Shown here piece by piece: positions 20,284 through 31,130 of a DNA stretch of 64,000 nt. The DNA is from an uncultured Prevotella sp. (GTDB lineage Bacteria > Bacteroidota > Bacteroidia > Bacteroidales > Bacteroidaceae). The stretch's first letter is position 1; each line of letters starts with the position of its first letter. Location: assembly GCA_905233165.1 (NCBI GenBank), contig CAJODL010000001.1, positions 62,001 to 126,000 of the forward strand. Direction: 5' to 3'. Position numbers and translations under genes: made by a program. The notes under the pieces are model-generated. The model was given only the letters and a program-made list of their open reading frames with translations, searched no databases and had not been told where the DNA came from.

Positions 20284-21532
20284 ACTTCTTGAATATCACA
20301 CAGGCATTATGTCCTCCAAAACCAAAAGTATTACTGAGGGCAGCACGTACAGTACGCTTCTGTGCCTTGTTGAATGTGAAGTTCATCTTATAGTCTATCT
20401 CAGGATCCTCATCACCATCTTCATGGTTTATTGTAGGAGGCACAATATCCTCCTGAACTGCCTTAACGCATGCCATCGCTTCAATAGCGCCAGCAGCACC
20501 AAGCAAGTGTCCAGTCATAGATTTTGTAGATGAAATATTCAATTTATACGCCCACTCACCAAAGAGATCCTTGATGGCTTTTGCTTCAGAAATATCACCT
20601 ACTGGTGTAGATGTACCATGAACATTGATATAATCTATATCCTCTGGTTTCATCTCTGCATCCTTCAATGCTTCAGACATCACCAACTTAGCGCCCAATC
20701 CCTCTGGATGAGAAGCTGTGATGTGATATGCGTCAGCACTTAATCCAGCACCTACCATCTCACAATAAATCTTTGCGCCACGAGCCTTTGCATGTTCTAA
20801 TTCTTCAAGGATAAGACAAGAAGCACCTTCACCCATCACAAAACCATCACGGCTTGCAGAGAATGGACGACTGGCCTTCTGTGGCTCATCATTTCTTGTA
20901 GAAACAGCATGCATAGAGCAGAAACCACCAAGTCCTGGATCAGTAATCACAGCCTCAGCACCACCACTTACGATAACATTTGCCTTACCAAGACGAATAA
21001 GGTTGAATGCATCTGCCAATGCATTCGAAGAAGAAGCACAGGCACTGGTAGTAGCATAGTTTGGTCCATGGAAACCATATTTTATAGAAATTTGGCCAGG
21101 AGCGATGTCGCCAATCATCTTAGGGATAAAGAAAGGTCCGAACTTTGGTGTGTCCCTATGCTCAGTATAATATTCCAACTCTTCCTGCATGGTACGCAGT
21201 CCACCAATACCTACACCGAAGATAACTCCTATTCTGTCTTTGTCAACAGTATCAAGGTTCATGGCAGAATCTTCTATAGCCATTGCAGCAGAAGCCATCG
21301 CAAACTGACAGAACTTGTCCATTTTACGCACTTCTTTTCGGTCAATCCATACGGAAGGATCAAAGTCTTTCACCTCACAAGCAAATGTCGTCTTATAACG
21401 TGAAGCATCAAACTGTTTGATAGTGTCAGCACCACTAACACCTGCAAGCATGTTTTTCCATGTCTTTTCTGCTGTAAGACCAAGGGGAGTAACGGCACCA
21501 AGACCTGTTACAACAACTCTTTTTAATTCCAT
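20273..21532 (-). CDS. fabF: Beta-ketoacyl-ACP synthase II
   Basis: 419 aa; VVTGLGAVTPLG, TTSACASSSNALADAF, NVHGTSTPVGD, SMTGHLLGAAGAIEA. Confidence 0.97.
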   Translation of the reverse strand: MELKRVVVTGLGAVTPLGLTAEKTWKNMLAGVSGADTIKQFDASRYKTTFACEVKDFDPSVWIDRKEVRKMDKFCQFAMASAAMAIEDSAMNLDTVDKDRIGVIFGVGIGGLRTMQEELEYYTEHRDTPKFGPFFIPKMIGDIAPGQISIKYGFHGPNYATTSACASSSNALADAFNLIRLGKANVIVSGGAEAVITDPGLGGFCSMHAVSTRNDEPQKASRPFSASRDGFVMGEGASCLILEELEHAKARGAKIYCEMVGAGLSADAYHITASHPEGLGAKLVMSEALKDAEMKPEDIDYINVHGTSTPVGDISEAKAIKDLFGEWAYKLNISSTKSMTGHLLGAAGAIEAMACVKAVQEDIVPPTINHEDGDEDPEIDYKMNFTFNKAQKRTVRAALSNTFGFGGHNACVIFKKYAG

Positions 21533-21556
21533 ACTTTATCTTTTAAAATAAAATAA

Positions 21557-21590
21557 GGTGATGGTTGGAGTACTCTCTCCTACCATCACC
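21557..21590 (-). terminator. Hairpin/terminator between acpP and fabF (possibly partial)
   Basis: GGTGATGGTtGGAG-TACTCT-CTCCtACCATCACC; minus strand continues TTATTTTATTTT. Confidence 0.75.
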
Positions 21591-21620
21591 CGTGTATAAT
21601 TTTGCTGAGCAAATAGGTTT

Positions 21621-21857
21621 TTACTTGCCAGCGTTCTCGATGTAAGCAATAGCGTCGCCTACAGTCTGGATCTTTTCAGCGTCAGAATCAGGAATTGTTA
21701 CACCAAATTCTTTCTCAAGTTCCATGATGAGTTCTACAGTGTCAAGAGAGTCAGCACCCAAGTCATTTGTAAAACTTGCTTCTGGCTTTACCTCAGCTGC
21801 GTCAACACCAAGTTTGTCAACGATAATGCTTACTACTTTAGATTCAATTTCAGACAT
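21621..21857 (-). CDS. acpP: Acyl carrier protein
   Basis: 78 aa; [23 protein letters not shown]. Confidence 0.98.
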   Translation of the reverse strand: MSEIESKVVSIIVDKLGVDAAEVKPEASFTNDLGADSLDTVELIMELEKEFGVTIPDSDAEKIQTVGDAIAYIENAGK

Positions 21858-21945
21858 AATTTTTAATTTTAAGTTTATAAATGGATTGTCTAATCTTATG
21901 ATTCTCTTCTTTTTAAAAAAGAGACATTTTTTATTTATTCGGGTG

Positions 21946-21977
21946 CAAAGGTACTTTTTTTCTACGACATATACAAA
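21946..21977 (-). promoter_or_regulatory. Promoter (TTTG-20 nt-TACCTTTG) for acpP
   Basis: Minus strand TTTGtatatgtcgtagaaaaaaagTACCTTTG. Confidence 0.8.
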
Positions 21978-22034
21978 TATTTTTGAGAAAATTTCATCCT
22001 ACTCTGCACAAACCCCCATACTTTGTGCACAAAA

Positions 22035-23645
22035 TTAATTTTCGTCAATTTTTTTCAACGCGCACTTTACTATCTCATTATCTTCGTTATATATGCGGAA
22101 GTATTCATTGATAGACCATAAGTCTCGGGCTATGAGTGCTTTAAGGTTTCTACGCAAAGTCTTTGTCGTCTGCTCTTTTTCAGCATCATCTTTAGGTTTA
22201 ACACCCTGTTTCTCTCCTTCCGCAAAAATGTCGTTAATAAAAGACTGCGGCACTTCATAATTCTGTTCAAAAGCTATAAAGCCTTCACTCTTTTCTCCAT
22301 TTTCTGTAATACCCTCCTTACCATATTTTTTTATAAGAGCCTTACGATTCTTTTCGGCAAAACGCAAATTTACATTTATAATGACAGACTTTGCAGCCAG
22401 TTCACGATGATACTTAGTATATATAGTTGTATCCAATGGTACAAAAATATCTGGCATTACTCCTCCACCACCATAAACTATACGATGTTTCTTTAAAGTC
22501 TCAAACTTTAGAGAATCAGCGAAATGGATTGAATCTGCGTTAGTTAATTCTCCATGCTTATAACGCTTCTCCACATCCATATAATAGTCTTTTTTGTCTC
22601 CTTTCACATAAGGCTTTTGGATACAACGTCCAGAAGGGGTATAGTAATGGGCTACTGTAAGACGTATCATACTTCCATCAGGAAGATCTACCGGTCTCTG
22701 TACCAATCCCTTACCAAAGGTGCGACGCCCTATAATGGTGCCTCTGTCCTGATCTTGTATAGCTCCTGAAACGATTTCCGCAGCTGAAGCAGTAAATTCA
22801 TTAACGAGAACTATGACTTTTCCTTGACGGAAGATACCATTACCACGAGCCCTATATTCCTGCCGCCTCGTAGTTCTTCCTTCTGTATACACAAGGAGGT
22901 CATGTTGCTCTAACAATTCGTTGAGCACCTGAACTGCAGCCTGAAGATATCCGCCACCATTATCTTGCAAATCAAGTATAAGGTTTTGCATACCAACACT
23001 TTGCATCTTCTTTATTGCATCTGTAACCTCAGTTGGAGTAGTTGCTCCGAAAGAAGACAAACGGATATACCCCACCCCTGGTCGAATCATATAGGAAGCT
23101 TCTACAGTATTAAGAGGTATTTTGTCGCGAACAACAACAAAAGAAAGAATATCCTTAATGCCAGCACGCTTAACACCAATCTTTACCTTTGTTCCTTTGG
23201 GTCCGCGGAGGCGTCTCATAATCTCTTCCTTTGACATTTTCACTCCAGCAATTGCTGTATCATTTACAGAAACAAAGCGGTCGCCTGCAATAATACCCGC
23301 CTTCTCGGAAGGACCATCGTTTATAGTTTGTACAACAAGTAATGTATCTTCAAGAACATTGAACTGTACACCAACGCCCTCAAATCCTCCTTGCAAGGGT
23401 TCATTAAAAGACTTTACTTCCTTTGGCGTGAAATACGAAGAGTGCGGATCCAACTTCTCTAACATACCACGAATAGCATCCTCCGTAAGTTTCTTATTGT
23501 CAACAGTATCTACATAAAGATTTGAAATTGCCATTTGCGCAATTGCCAATTTTCGCAATGGAGAATCTTCACCAAGAGTAGTCGTTTTTTGTGCCAAAGA
23601 CGAGATAGCAATAGCACAACCAATTAATAACAAAAATTTTTTCAT
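22035..23645 (-). CDS. S41 family carboxy-terminal processing peptidase (PDZ)
   Basis: 536 aa; PDZ region GVGVQFNVLEDTLLVVQTINDGPSEKAGI; LILDLQDNGGGYLQAAV; NEFTASAAEIVSGAIQDQDRG..GRRTFGKGLVQ. Confidence 0.95.
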   Translation of the reverse strand: MKKFLLLIGCAIAISSLAQKTTTLGEDSPLRKLAIAQMAISNLYVDTVDNKKLTEDAIRGMLEKLDPHSSYFTPKEVKSFNEPLQGGFEGVGVQFNVLEDTLLVVQTINDGPSEKAGIIAGDRFVSVNDTAIAGVKMSKEEIMRRLRGPKGTKVKIGVKRAGIKDILSFVVVRDKIPLNTVEASYMIRPGVGYIRLSSFGATTPTEVTDAIKKMQSVGMQNLILDLQDNGGGYLQAAVQVLNELLEQHDLLVYTEGRTTRRQEYRARGNGIFRQGKVIVLVNEFTASAAEIVSGAIQDQDRGTIIGRRTFGKGLVQRPVDLPDGSMIRLTVAHYYTPSGRCIQKPYVKGDKKDYYMDVEKRYKHGELTNADSIHFADSLKFETLKKHRIVYGGGGVMPDIFVPLDTTIYTKYHRELAAKSVIINVNLRFAEKNRKALIKKYGKEGITENGEKSEGFIAFEQNYEVPQSFINDIFAEGEKQGVKPKDDAEKEQTTKTLRRNLKALIARDLWSINEYFRIYNEDNEIVKCALKKIDEN

Positions 23646-23649
23646 GCCG

Positions 23650-23680
23650 CAAAATTAGTAAATTTATTCTAAACATGCAA
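23650..23680 (-). promoter_or_regulatory. Promoter (TTG-20 nt-TAATTTTG) for the S41 peptidase
   Basis: Minus strand TTGcatgtttagaataaatttacTAATTTTG, 4 nt before the ATG. Confidence 0.7.
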
Positions 23681-23697
23681 TTTTTTTTCCCTTTTTC

Positions 23698-23728
23698 TTG
23701 CATTTTCCACAACTTAATTGTACCTTTG
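23698..23728 (+). promoter_or_regulatory. Promoter (TTG-20 nt-TACCTTTG) for amidohydrolase/suf operon
   Basis: TTGcattttccacaacttaattgTACCTTTG. Confidence 0.75.
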
Positions 23729-23746
23729 CAGCCTATAATAAGCCCT

Positions 23747-25027
23747 ATGAGAATAAGATTATACAATGCACGCATTCTGACGATGTCCCCCAAAGATGAC
23801 AATATCTTTATGGGAGAAATTGTTGTTGAGGACGGGAAAATCATTGCCGTTGGCACTGATTCTATTACTGGTCAGTATGACAAAGAAATAGATTGCCATG
23901 CAAACCTTTTGATGCCAGGATTTAAGAATGCTCATGCTCATTCTGGTATGAGTGGTCTGCGTTCTCTTGCTGATGATTTGCCACTTAATGAATGGCTTAC
24001 AAAAAGCATTTTCCCTGTAGAAGCACTCATGACGGCAGATGACATATATTGGATGTCACAATTATCTGTGTTAGAATATCTCACCAGCGGTATTACTGCC
24101 TGTTTTGATATGTATATGGAACAAGAAGCTGTTGCCAAAGCCATGGACGATATGGGATTCCGCTGCGTACAGACAAGTGGAGCAAACGACTTCTCTAAAG
24201 ATATTCGTGAGATGAGCCGCCTATATGATATAATTAATCAGCCAAACTCACTGCAATCTTACATTTTGGGATTTCATGCGGAATATACCACGAATATAGA
24301 TAATCTTAAAGCAATAGCAGCCCAAGTAAACAAAAAGAAAAGTCCTTGTTATGTTCATGCTTGTGAAACACAGCAAGAAGTAGAAGGATGTCTGCAACGA
24401 TATGGTATGACACCGGTACAATTCTTGGATAGCCTGGGAATGTTCAAATATGGTGGAGGGATATATCATGGTATCCACATGAGCGAAGAAGATTTCGATG
24501 TCATGAAGAAACGGGGATTGTTTGTTGTAACAAATCCTGGTTCAAACACCAAACTCGCCAGTGGCATAGCTCCTATAAAAAGATATATGGATCTCGGCAT
24601 TCCTATTGCTATCGGCACTGACGGACCTGCTTCCAATAATTGCCTTGACTTCTTCAGAGAGATGTTCTTAGTCACTGGCTTAGCAAAACTACGCGAGAAC
24701 GATGCTGCTGTCATCGATGCCAAAGAAGTCCTGAAAATGGCAACAGTAAATGGTGCAAAAGCTATGCACCTGAAGGATTGTGAGACTTTGTCGGTAGGCC
24801 AAAAAGCCGACATCATAATGATAGACCTGCAGCAACCCAATATGCAACCAATAAACAATATAGAAAAAAACATTGTCTATTCCGGCTCTAAACAGAACGT
24901 GAAGATGACAATGATAGAAGGAAAGATATTGTATTGGGAGGGAATTTTCCTGCATTCTGATGCCCAAAAAATATATCAGCAGGTTGAAAGAGTAAAAACA
25001 CGACTATGTAAAGAAGTCAATGGATAA
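23747..25027 (+). CDS. Amidohydrolase family protein (SAH/MTA deaminase-like); start corrected to internal [14 protein letters not shown]
   Basis: [43 protein letters not shown]; the track start at 23675 lies upstream of the inferred promoter. Confidence 0.88.
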   Translation: MRIRLYNARILTMSPKDDNIFMGEIVVEDGKIIAVGTDSITGQYDKEIDCHANLLMPGFKNAHAHSGMSGLRSLADDLPLNEWLTKSIFPVEALMTADDIYWMSQLSVLEYLTSGITACFDMYMEQEAVAKAMDDMGFRCVQTSGANDFSKDIREMSRLYDIINQPNSLQSYILGFHAEYTTNIDNLKAIAAQVNKKKSPCYVHACETQQEVEGCLQRYGMTPVQFLDSLGMFKYGGGIYHGIHMSEEDFDVMKKRGLFVVTNPGSNTKLASGIAPIKRYMDLGIPIAIGTDGPASNNCLDFFREMFLVTGLAKLRENDAAVIDAKEVLKMATVNGAKAMHLKDCETLSVGQKADIIMIDLQQPNMQPINNIEKNIVYSGSKQNVKMTMIEGKILYWEGIFLHSDAQKIYQQVERVKTRLCKEVNG

Positions 25028-26447
25028 AGAATTATTTGCATATACACCATATAAACACGGATTCACTACTGATGTTCAAACAGAGATAATCCCAGCTGGA
25101 TTGACAGAAGATATCGTAAGACTTATCTCTGCCAAGAAGGGAGAACCTGACTGGATGTTAGAGTTCCGTCTTAAGGCTTTCCGCCATTGGCAAACAATGA
25201 AACAGCCCACATGGGGACATGTTAAAATCCCGCCTATTGACTATCAGGCTATATCATACTATGCTGATCCAATGTCTGGAAAGAAGAAAGGAAAGAAAGA
25301 GATTGATCCTGAATTGGAAAAGACCTTCGACAAGTTAGGAATCCCCCTTGAGGAGCGTTTAGCACTTTCTGGAGTTGCTGTAGATGCTATTATGGACTCC
25401 GTTTCAGTAAAAACTACATACAAGGAGAAACTGAAAGACCTCGGCATCATATTCATGTCTATCGGTGAGGCTGTAAAAGAACACCCTGATCTTGTAAAAG
25501 AATACCTAGGAAGCGTAGTACCCTATCGCGACAATTTCTTTGCTGCCCTTAACTCGGCTGTATTTTCCGATGGATCCTTCGTATATATTCCCAAAGGTGT
25601 GAGATGTCCAATGGAATTAAGTTCGTATTTCCGCATAAATGCCGCTGGAACCGGCCAATTTGAGAGAACTCTCATAATAGCTGATGATGATTCCTATGTG
25701 TCATATCTGGAAGGATGTACAGCCCCTATGCGAGACGAAAACCAACTTCATGCTGCTATAGTTGAGATTATAGTTAAGGATCGAGCAGAAGTAAAATACT
25801 CCACAGTACAAAACTGGTATCCAGGAGATGAACATGGCAAAGGAGGTGTCCTGAATCTCGTTACAAAGCGTGGGGACCTGCGTGGAGAAAGTTCCAAACT
25901 ATCTTGGACACAGGTAGAAACTGGTTCCGCAATAACATGGAAATATCCTTCATGCGTATTGCGTGGTGACAATTCCCAGGCAGAATTCTATTCTGTTGCT
26001 GTTACCAATAACTACCAAGAGGCTGATACTGGCACCAAGATGATACATATGGGAAAGAATACAAAATCTACCATTATATCTAAAGGTATTTCAGCAGGCC
26101 ATTCTCAAAACAGTTATCGAGGCTTGGTAAGAGCAACCCCAAAAGCTATTGGTGCCCGTAACTACTCTTCTTGCGATAGTCTCTTATTAGGTTCACATTG
26201 TGGAGCACATACTTTTCCTTATATCGATGTCCATAATAACAGTGCTGTTATGGAGCACGAAGCAACAACTTCAAAAATTTCAGAGGAACAGTTACTGTAT
26301 TGTAACCAACGTGGTATAAGCACAGAAGATGCTGTTGGACTGATAGTTAATGGATATGCAAAGGAAGTATTACAACAACTCCCTATGGAATTTGCTGTAG
26401 AAGCCCAGAAATTGCTAAGTGTATCACTCGAAGGATCTGTAGGATAA
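25020..26447 (+). CDS. sufB: Fe-S cluster assembly protein SufB
   Basis: 475 aa; [60 protein letters not shown]. Confidence 0.97.
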   Translation: MDKELFAYTPYKHGFTTDVQTEIIPAGLTEDIVRLISAKKGEPDWMLEFRLKAFRHWQTMKQPTWGHVKIPPIDYQAISYYADPMSGKKKGKKEIDPELEKTFDKLGIPLEERLALSGVAVDAIMDSVSVKTTYKEKLKDLGIIFMSIGEAVKEHPDLVKEYLGSVVPYRDNFFAALNSAVFSDGSFVYIPKGVRCPMELSSYFRINAAGTGQFERTLIIADDDSYVSYLEGCTAPMRDENQLHAAIVEIIVKDRAEVKYSTVQNWYPGDEHGKGGVLNLVTKRGDLRGESSKLSWTQVETGSAITWKYPSCVLRGDNSQAEFYSVAVTNNYQEADTGTKMIHMGKNTKSTIISKGISAGHSQNSYRGLVRATPKAIGARNYSSCDSLLLGSHCGAHTFPYIDVHNNSAVMEHEATTSKISEEQLLYCNQRGISTEDAVGLIVNGYAKEVLQQLPMEFAVEAQKLLSVSLEGSVG

Positions 26448-26463
26448 AGAAGAATATACATAT

Positions 26464-27210
26464 ATGTTAGAAATTAAAAATCTGCATGCCCGTGCTGGTG
26501 AGAAGGAGATTCTCAAAGGCATAAATCTCACAATTACTGATGGTGAGATACATGCTCTCATGGGTACAAATGGTGCTGGTAAATCAACACTTTCAAACGT
26601 TATTGTGGGTAATCCAGCCTATGAAGTCACAGAGGGAGAAATAATCTTCAATGGTAAGAATTTATTGGAGATGACAGCAGACCAACGTGCGAATGCTGGT
26701 ATTTTTATGTCATTCCAGGCCCCTGTTGAGATACCTGGTGTCTCTATGACAAACTTTATGAAGGCCGCTGTCAATGCACGTCGTCAGGCGATGGGCAAAG
26801 AACCATTGAAGGCCTCTGACTTCATAAAACTGATGAAGGAAAAGCGCCAATTGGTAGAAATTGACCAGAAACTGCTGAAACGCTCTGTCAACGAAGGTTT
26901 TTCTGGAGGTGAGAAAAAGCGCAACGAAATATTCCAAATGGCAATGCTGGAACCAACTTTCTGCATTCTTGACGAAACTGATTCTGGTTTGGACGTGGAT
27001 GCTTTGCGTATCGTAGCGACAGGATTTAACACTTTGCGCACACCAGAAACCAGTGCAATGATAATAACCCACTATCAACGCCTGCTGGATTATATTAAAC
27101 CTGATGTCGTACATGTTCTCATAGACGGCAAGATAGTAATGACAGGGGACGCTGATTTAGCCGAAAAGATAGAAAACGAAGGATTTGATTTCATTGTCAA
27201 GAGTCTGTAA
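26464..27210 (+). CDS. sufC: Fe-S cluster assembly ATPase SufC
   Basis: 248 aa; Walker A GTNGAGKST, FSGGEKKRNEI, LDETDSGLDVDALRIV. Confidence 0.97.
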   Translation: MLEIKNLHARAGEKEILKGINLTITDGEIHALMGTNGAGKSTLSNVIVGNPAYEVTEGEIIFNGKNLLEMTADQRANAGIFMSFQAPVEIPGVSMTNFMKAAVNARRQAMGKEPLKASDFIKLMKEKRQLVEIDQKLLKRSVNEGFSGGEKKRNEIFQMAMLEPTFCILDETDSGLDVDALRIVATGFNTLRTPETSAMIITHYQRLLDYIKPDVVHVLIDGKIVMTGDADLAEKIENEGFDFIVKSL

Positions 27211-27231
27211 AGAAATCCTCTCTTAATACAA

Positions 27232-28368
27232 ATGAATAACGATTTCAATCTATACGACATAGTATCACCTCTTCTCAAGGAGCAAAAATACACAGAACGA
27301 TACCGCTATACCGATGTAATGGCGGCATTGACTCCCAACTATGGAATATTACCAGCAGCATATACCATAAAAGGGGTGCCTTACGTATATCCTGCAAACG
27401 AGGCGCCAACTGACATCAAACCTTATTTAGGCAAGATAGCGGACCATCGTGACCCTATGACCTTCCTGAATACGAAATTCTGCGCTGCCCCACTCGTGAT
27501 ATACATTCCCAAAAACGAAGTCGTAAAGGCTCCAATCCGAATTGAGAACACCCTTTCAGGAGAACAGGATACTATGGTTGTCCGCCGCATTCTTGTCATA
27601 ATGGAAGAGAGTGCTGAGGCAACAATTTTCTTCGTAGATCATACTAAAGGTGAAAACAAATATCTTACCTCGCAGGTGATAGAAATATTCTGCAAGGCCA
27701 ATTCGCATCTTGATATGTATGACTTGGAAGAAACCACCGAACAATGTTGTCGCTTCTCCAATTTATATATCAGTGCAGAAAGAGATGTTGTAGTGAATCA
27801 CAACAATATCACCCTTTCCAATGGTATTACCCGCAATGGCATCGATGTTTTTCTACGAGGTGAGAATGCTGAAGCAAATCTCAACGGAGCAGCAATAGCT
27901 GACCGCAACCAGCATATAGACAATAACACTCTCGTCATACACGGAGTACCGAAATGTACTTCTAAAGAACTATATAAATATGTTGCAGATGATAACGCTG
28001 TTGCCGCTTTTGCAGGCCGGATACTGGTAAAAGAGGGAGCACAGCAGACATCGTCACACATGACAAACAATAATATGTGTTGTGCTGATACAGCAAGGGT
28101 TTATACACAACCTATGCTGGAGATTTATGCTGATGACGTAAAATGTGCCCACGGTTCTACAGTCGGTGTAATGGATGAAGGAGCATTGTTCTATATGCAA
28201 CAACGTGGTATAGACATAGAAACAGCACGCACTCTACTCAAAAATGCGTTTATATCACAGGTTTTGGACGAAATGCATTGGGGCGCTTTTAGAGACCGAC
28301 TACATATCCTTGTTGATAAACGATTAAGTAAAGAAGAGAAATGCGGAACATGTCAGATATGCAAATAA
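27232..28368 (+). CDS. sufD: Fe-S cluster assembly protein SufD
   Basis: 378 aa; SufB/D C-terminal features (DDNAVAAFAGRILVKEGAQQTSSHMTNNNM, HGSTVGVMDEGALFYMQQRGI). Confidence 0.95.
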   Translation: MNNDFNLYDIVSPLLKEQKYTERYRYTDVMAALTPNYGILPAAYTIKGVPYVYPANEAPTDIKPYLGKIADHRDPMTFLNTKFCAAPLVIYIPKNEVVKAPIRIENTLSGEQDTMVVRRILVIMEESAEATIFFVDHTKGENKYLTSQVIEIFCKANSHLDMYDLEETTEQCCRFSNLYISAERDVVVNHNNITLSNGITRNGIDVFLRGENAEANLNGAAIADRNQHIDNNTLVIHGVPKCTSKELYKYVADDNAVAAFAGRILVKEGAQQTSSHMTNNNMCCADTARVYTQPMLEIYADDVKCAHGSTVGVMDEGALFYMQQRGIDIETARTLLKNAFISQVLDEMHWGAFRDRLHILVDKRLSKEEKCGTCQICK

Positions 28369-29570
28369 GAGAAAATTTTCCCATTTTATCGAAGAAGATA
28401 TACGATAAATATCCTCTTGTATATCTTGATAATGGAGCCACTACACAAAAACCGTTGTGTGTACTGGACGCTATGAGAGAGGAGTATCTCAACGCAAATG
28501 CTAATGTACATCGCGGAGTACACTACCTTTCACAACAGGCCACAGACTTACATGAAAGTGCCAGGGAAAAAGTACGCCATTTCATCAATGCAAAAAACAC
28601 CTCGGAAATAATTTTCACTCGTGGCACTACAGAATCTATTAATCTCGTTGCCTCAAGTTTTGTAGAGGCATACATGAAGGCAGGAGATGAAGTACTGATA
28701 ACCGCTATGGAACATCACAGCAATATTGTTCCTTGGCAACTGCAGGCAAAGAAAAACGGTATTATTATAAAGGTAATACCTATGTCTGATGATGGGATAT
28801 TGGATATTGAAGCCATCGAAAACCTCATCACAGAGCGCACAAAACTCATCAGTGTCACACATGTCAGTAATGTTCTCGGTACTATTAACCCTGTAAAGGA
28901 AATTGTTGCTATTGCCCATAAAAATGGCATTCCATGCATGGTGGATGGAGCTCAAAGCGCTCCACACATGAAAATCGATGTGCAGGACTTAGATTGCGAC
29001 TTCTTTGCTTTTTCAGGTCACAAAATGTACGGTCCCACCGGTATTGGAGTACTTTATGGTAAAGAAAAATACCTCGAAGAAATGCCTCCATATCAGGGAG
29101 GCGGTGAGATGATTGGCACTGTTTCCTTTGAAAAGACCACTTTTGCCGATTTACCTTTTAAGTTTGAGGCTGGTACTCCTGACTATGTTGCCACACATGG
29201 CTTGGCAACAGCAATAGACTTTATGGAGAATATTGGCATCAACAATATAGAAGCTCACGAACGTGAACTGACATCATACGCATTAGCACAGATGCAAACA
29301 ATTCCTGAGATGAGAATTTTTGGGCCATTGGATGCAGAGCGTCATGATGCTGTCATTTCCTTCCTTGTTGGGAATATCCACCACCTCGATATGGGAACCC
29401 TGTTAGACCGTTTAGGAATTGCTGTGCGTACAGGTCACCATTGTGCAGAACCACTGATGCATCGCTTGGGAATAAACGGTACAGTACGAGCTTCATTTGC
29501 CATATATAATACGAAAGAAGAAATAGACATCCTTATAAATGGCATAAAGAGAGTTAGCCAAATGTTCTGA
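28341..29570 (+). CDS. sufS: Cysteine desulfurase SufS (start possibly 28353)
   Basis: YLDNGATTQKP, NVHRGVHYLSQQAT, VDGAQSAPH, SGHKMYGPTGIG, RTGHHCAEPLMHRL. Confidence 0.96.
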   Translation: MRNMSDMQIRENFPILSKKIYDKYPLVYLDNGATTQKPLCVLDAMREEYLNANANVHRGVHYLSQQATDLHESAREKVRHFINAKNTSEIIFTRGTTESINLVASSFVEAYMKAGDEVLITAMEHHSNIVPWQLQAKKNGIIIKVIPMSDDGILDIEAIENLITERTKLISVTHVSNVLGTINPVKEIVAIAHKNGIPCMVDGAQSAPHMKIDVQDLDCDFFAFSGHKMYGPTGIGVLYGKEKYLEEMPPYQGGGEMIGTVSFEKTTFADLPFKFEAGTPDYVATHGLATAIDFMENIGINNIEAHERELTSYALAQMQTIPEMRIFGPLDAERHDAVISFLVGNIHHLDMGTLLDRLGIAVRTGHHCAEPLMHRLGINGTVRASFAIYNTKEEIDILINGIKRVSQMF

Positions 29571-30118
29571 TGAAAAAGACCACTGCCCTTGAAATGAACC
29601 GCCTCAGCATTGAGGAATATCGGAATGCTAAGAAACTTCCCCTCATCGTTGTACTCGATGATGTGAGGTCACTATATAATGTTGGCAGTGTCTTCCGTAC
29701 CTCTGATGCCTTCAGAGTTGAGGCTATATACCTCTGTGGTATTACTGCAACACCTAACAGCTCCCTAAAAGCATCTCAGGAAATTCACAAGACAGCATTG
29801 GGAGCAGAAGAAACTGTTACGTGGAAATATTTCAAAGACGCAACAGAAGCGGTGGAATCGTTAAAAAAAGACGGTTTCAAGGTTATTGCCATAGAACAAT
29901 GTCATGGTTCCACAATGTTACATGACTATCGTTTCGGAAAAGAAAAGATTGCCATTGTTCTTGGGAATGAAGTGAAGGGCGTTTCTCAGGCTGTAATTGA
30001 TATCTGCGACGGACACATAGAAATACCACAGTACGGGACAAAACATTCTCTGAATGTCTCAGTAACCGCAGGTATCATTATCCACCACATCTTCTCAGCT
30101 TTAGGCCTCCAAGGATAA
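29570..30118 (+). CDS. SpoU/TrmH-family RNA methyltransferase
   Basis: 182 aa; LDDVRSLYNVGSVFRTSDAF, IVLGNEVKGVS, SLNVSVTAGIIIHHI. Confidence 0.93.
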   Translation: MKKTTALEMNRLSIEEYRNAKKLPLIVVLDDVRSLYNVGSVFRTSDAFRVEAIYLCGITATPNSSLKASQEIHKTALGAEETVTWKYFKDATEAVESLKKDGFKVIAIEQCHGSTMLHDYRFGKEKIAIVLGNEVKGVSQAVIDICDGHIEIPQYGTKHSLNVSVTAGIIIHHIFSALGLQG

Positions 30119-31025
30119 CAAATAACAATACGCCATAAATCATTCCGGCAATAGCATCTATAGCATAATGAGCCTGAATGTAAACTGTTGAGCAACACAG
30201 CAATACAAAGGGAACGGCAAGTATCATGAGCCATTTCCACATCTTCATCCTTGTTACAATCAGCATTACCAGTGTTGCTATCGCTACATGACTTGAAGGA
30301 AATGCTGCTGTTGGGCGTTCTCCTGTCTGATGTGCCAATTGGTTAAGACCATAGAAGAAGCCATTTTTCCATCCAGGTGCTGTGAGGCAGGCCTGAGTTT
30401 CTGAAAAGAATTTCCCTATATCCTGAAAATTTCCTGCTACCACACTTTCCTCACCAATGGCATAGAAATAATACTGCGGACCTGTAACAGGCATAAATAT
30501 ATATATCACATAACACAAGAAGAATCCTGTAATAATCATGAATGTGACATGCCTCAACTGTTTATAATCCCTGAAAAAGACGATAAAAATGGTAAAAACG
30601 AAGAAAAGATAGTACGACACATATCCTGCATACATCATTTCAGAGAAAACTGCAGAAGAGAAAGTCTTTGAGAAAACATAGGCAGGCTGGAATCCGAACA
30701 AGTTCTGCTCATACTGTGCAAAAACATTATCAAAACTACCAAACTGCTTATTCAATTCATATGTATCAGGATACCAGTGACCCAACAAAAACAATAGATA
30801 CCCCACCCTACACAGCATAATTATCTTTGAAGGCCACAATCTATAGACGACCCATAATGCTATTGTTCCAGATACTATTGTCACTCTTTCCCACAACAAT
30901 CCTGATGGATTCTGGAAGTTTGTCCAAGTGAACAATATCAGCAACATCGTTAATGCTGCATAGATAAATTGCGCTATCTCTGCCAGTAAGAATCCTTTAT
31001 CCTCTTTACCTTTGTTTTTCGACAT
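30078..31025 (-). CDS. PAP2-superfamily membrane protein (Aur1/Ipt1-like); start placed at MSKNKGK
   Basis: Multi-TM; AAFPSSHVAIATL, YIQAHYAIDAIAG; the track start 31046 falls inside the predicted promoter. Confidence 0.82.
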   Translation of the reverse strand: MSKNKGKEDKGFLLAEIAQFIYAALTMLLILFTWTNFQNPSGLLWERVTIVSGTIALWVVYRLWPSKIIMLCRVGYLLFLLGHWYPDTYELNKQFGSFDNVFAQYEQNLFGFQPAYVFSKTFSSAVFSEMMYAGYVSYYLFFVFTIFIVFFRDYKQLRHVTFMIITGFFLCYVIYIFMPVTGPQYYFYAIGEESVVAGNFQDIGKFFSETQACLTAPGWKNGFFYGLNQLAHQTGERPTAAFPSSHVAIATLVMLIVTRMKMWKWLMILAVPFVLLCCSTVYIQAHYAIDAIAGMIYGVLLFVILGGLKLRRCGG

Positions 31026-31043
31026 TTCTAATAATTTTGGATA

Positions 31044-31075
31044 CAAAAGTACACATTTTCCATAAAATACACAAA
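31044..31075 (-). promoter_or_regulatory. Promoter (TTTG-TACTTTTG) for PAP2 gene
   Basis: Minus strand TTTGtgtattttatggaaaatgtgTACTTTTG, about 20-nt spacer. Confidence 0.72.
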
Positions 31076-31115
31076 TAAAAAGAACAATTTTCTTTTTTAT
31101 TTCACTCGTTTTTTA

Positions 31116-31123
31116 TAACTTTG
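31116..31123 (+). promoter_or_regulatory. -7 box TAACTTTG for ruvB (no clear -33)
   Basis: TAACTTTG ends 7 nt before the ruvB ATG. Confidence 0.55.
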
Positions 31124-31130
31124 CAGCGAA

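Noticed and set aside
23675-23746. N-terminal extension of the amidohydrolase ORF
   Set aside because: It contains the predicted promoter; [11 protein letters not shown] at 23747 is the likely start.
31026-31046. Upstream start of PAP2 protein (MYPKLLE)
   Set aside because: It overlaps the predicted -7 box; the internal ATG 31025 fits better.
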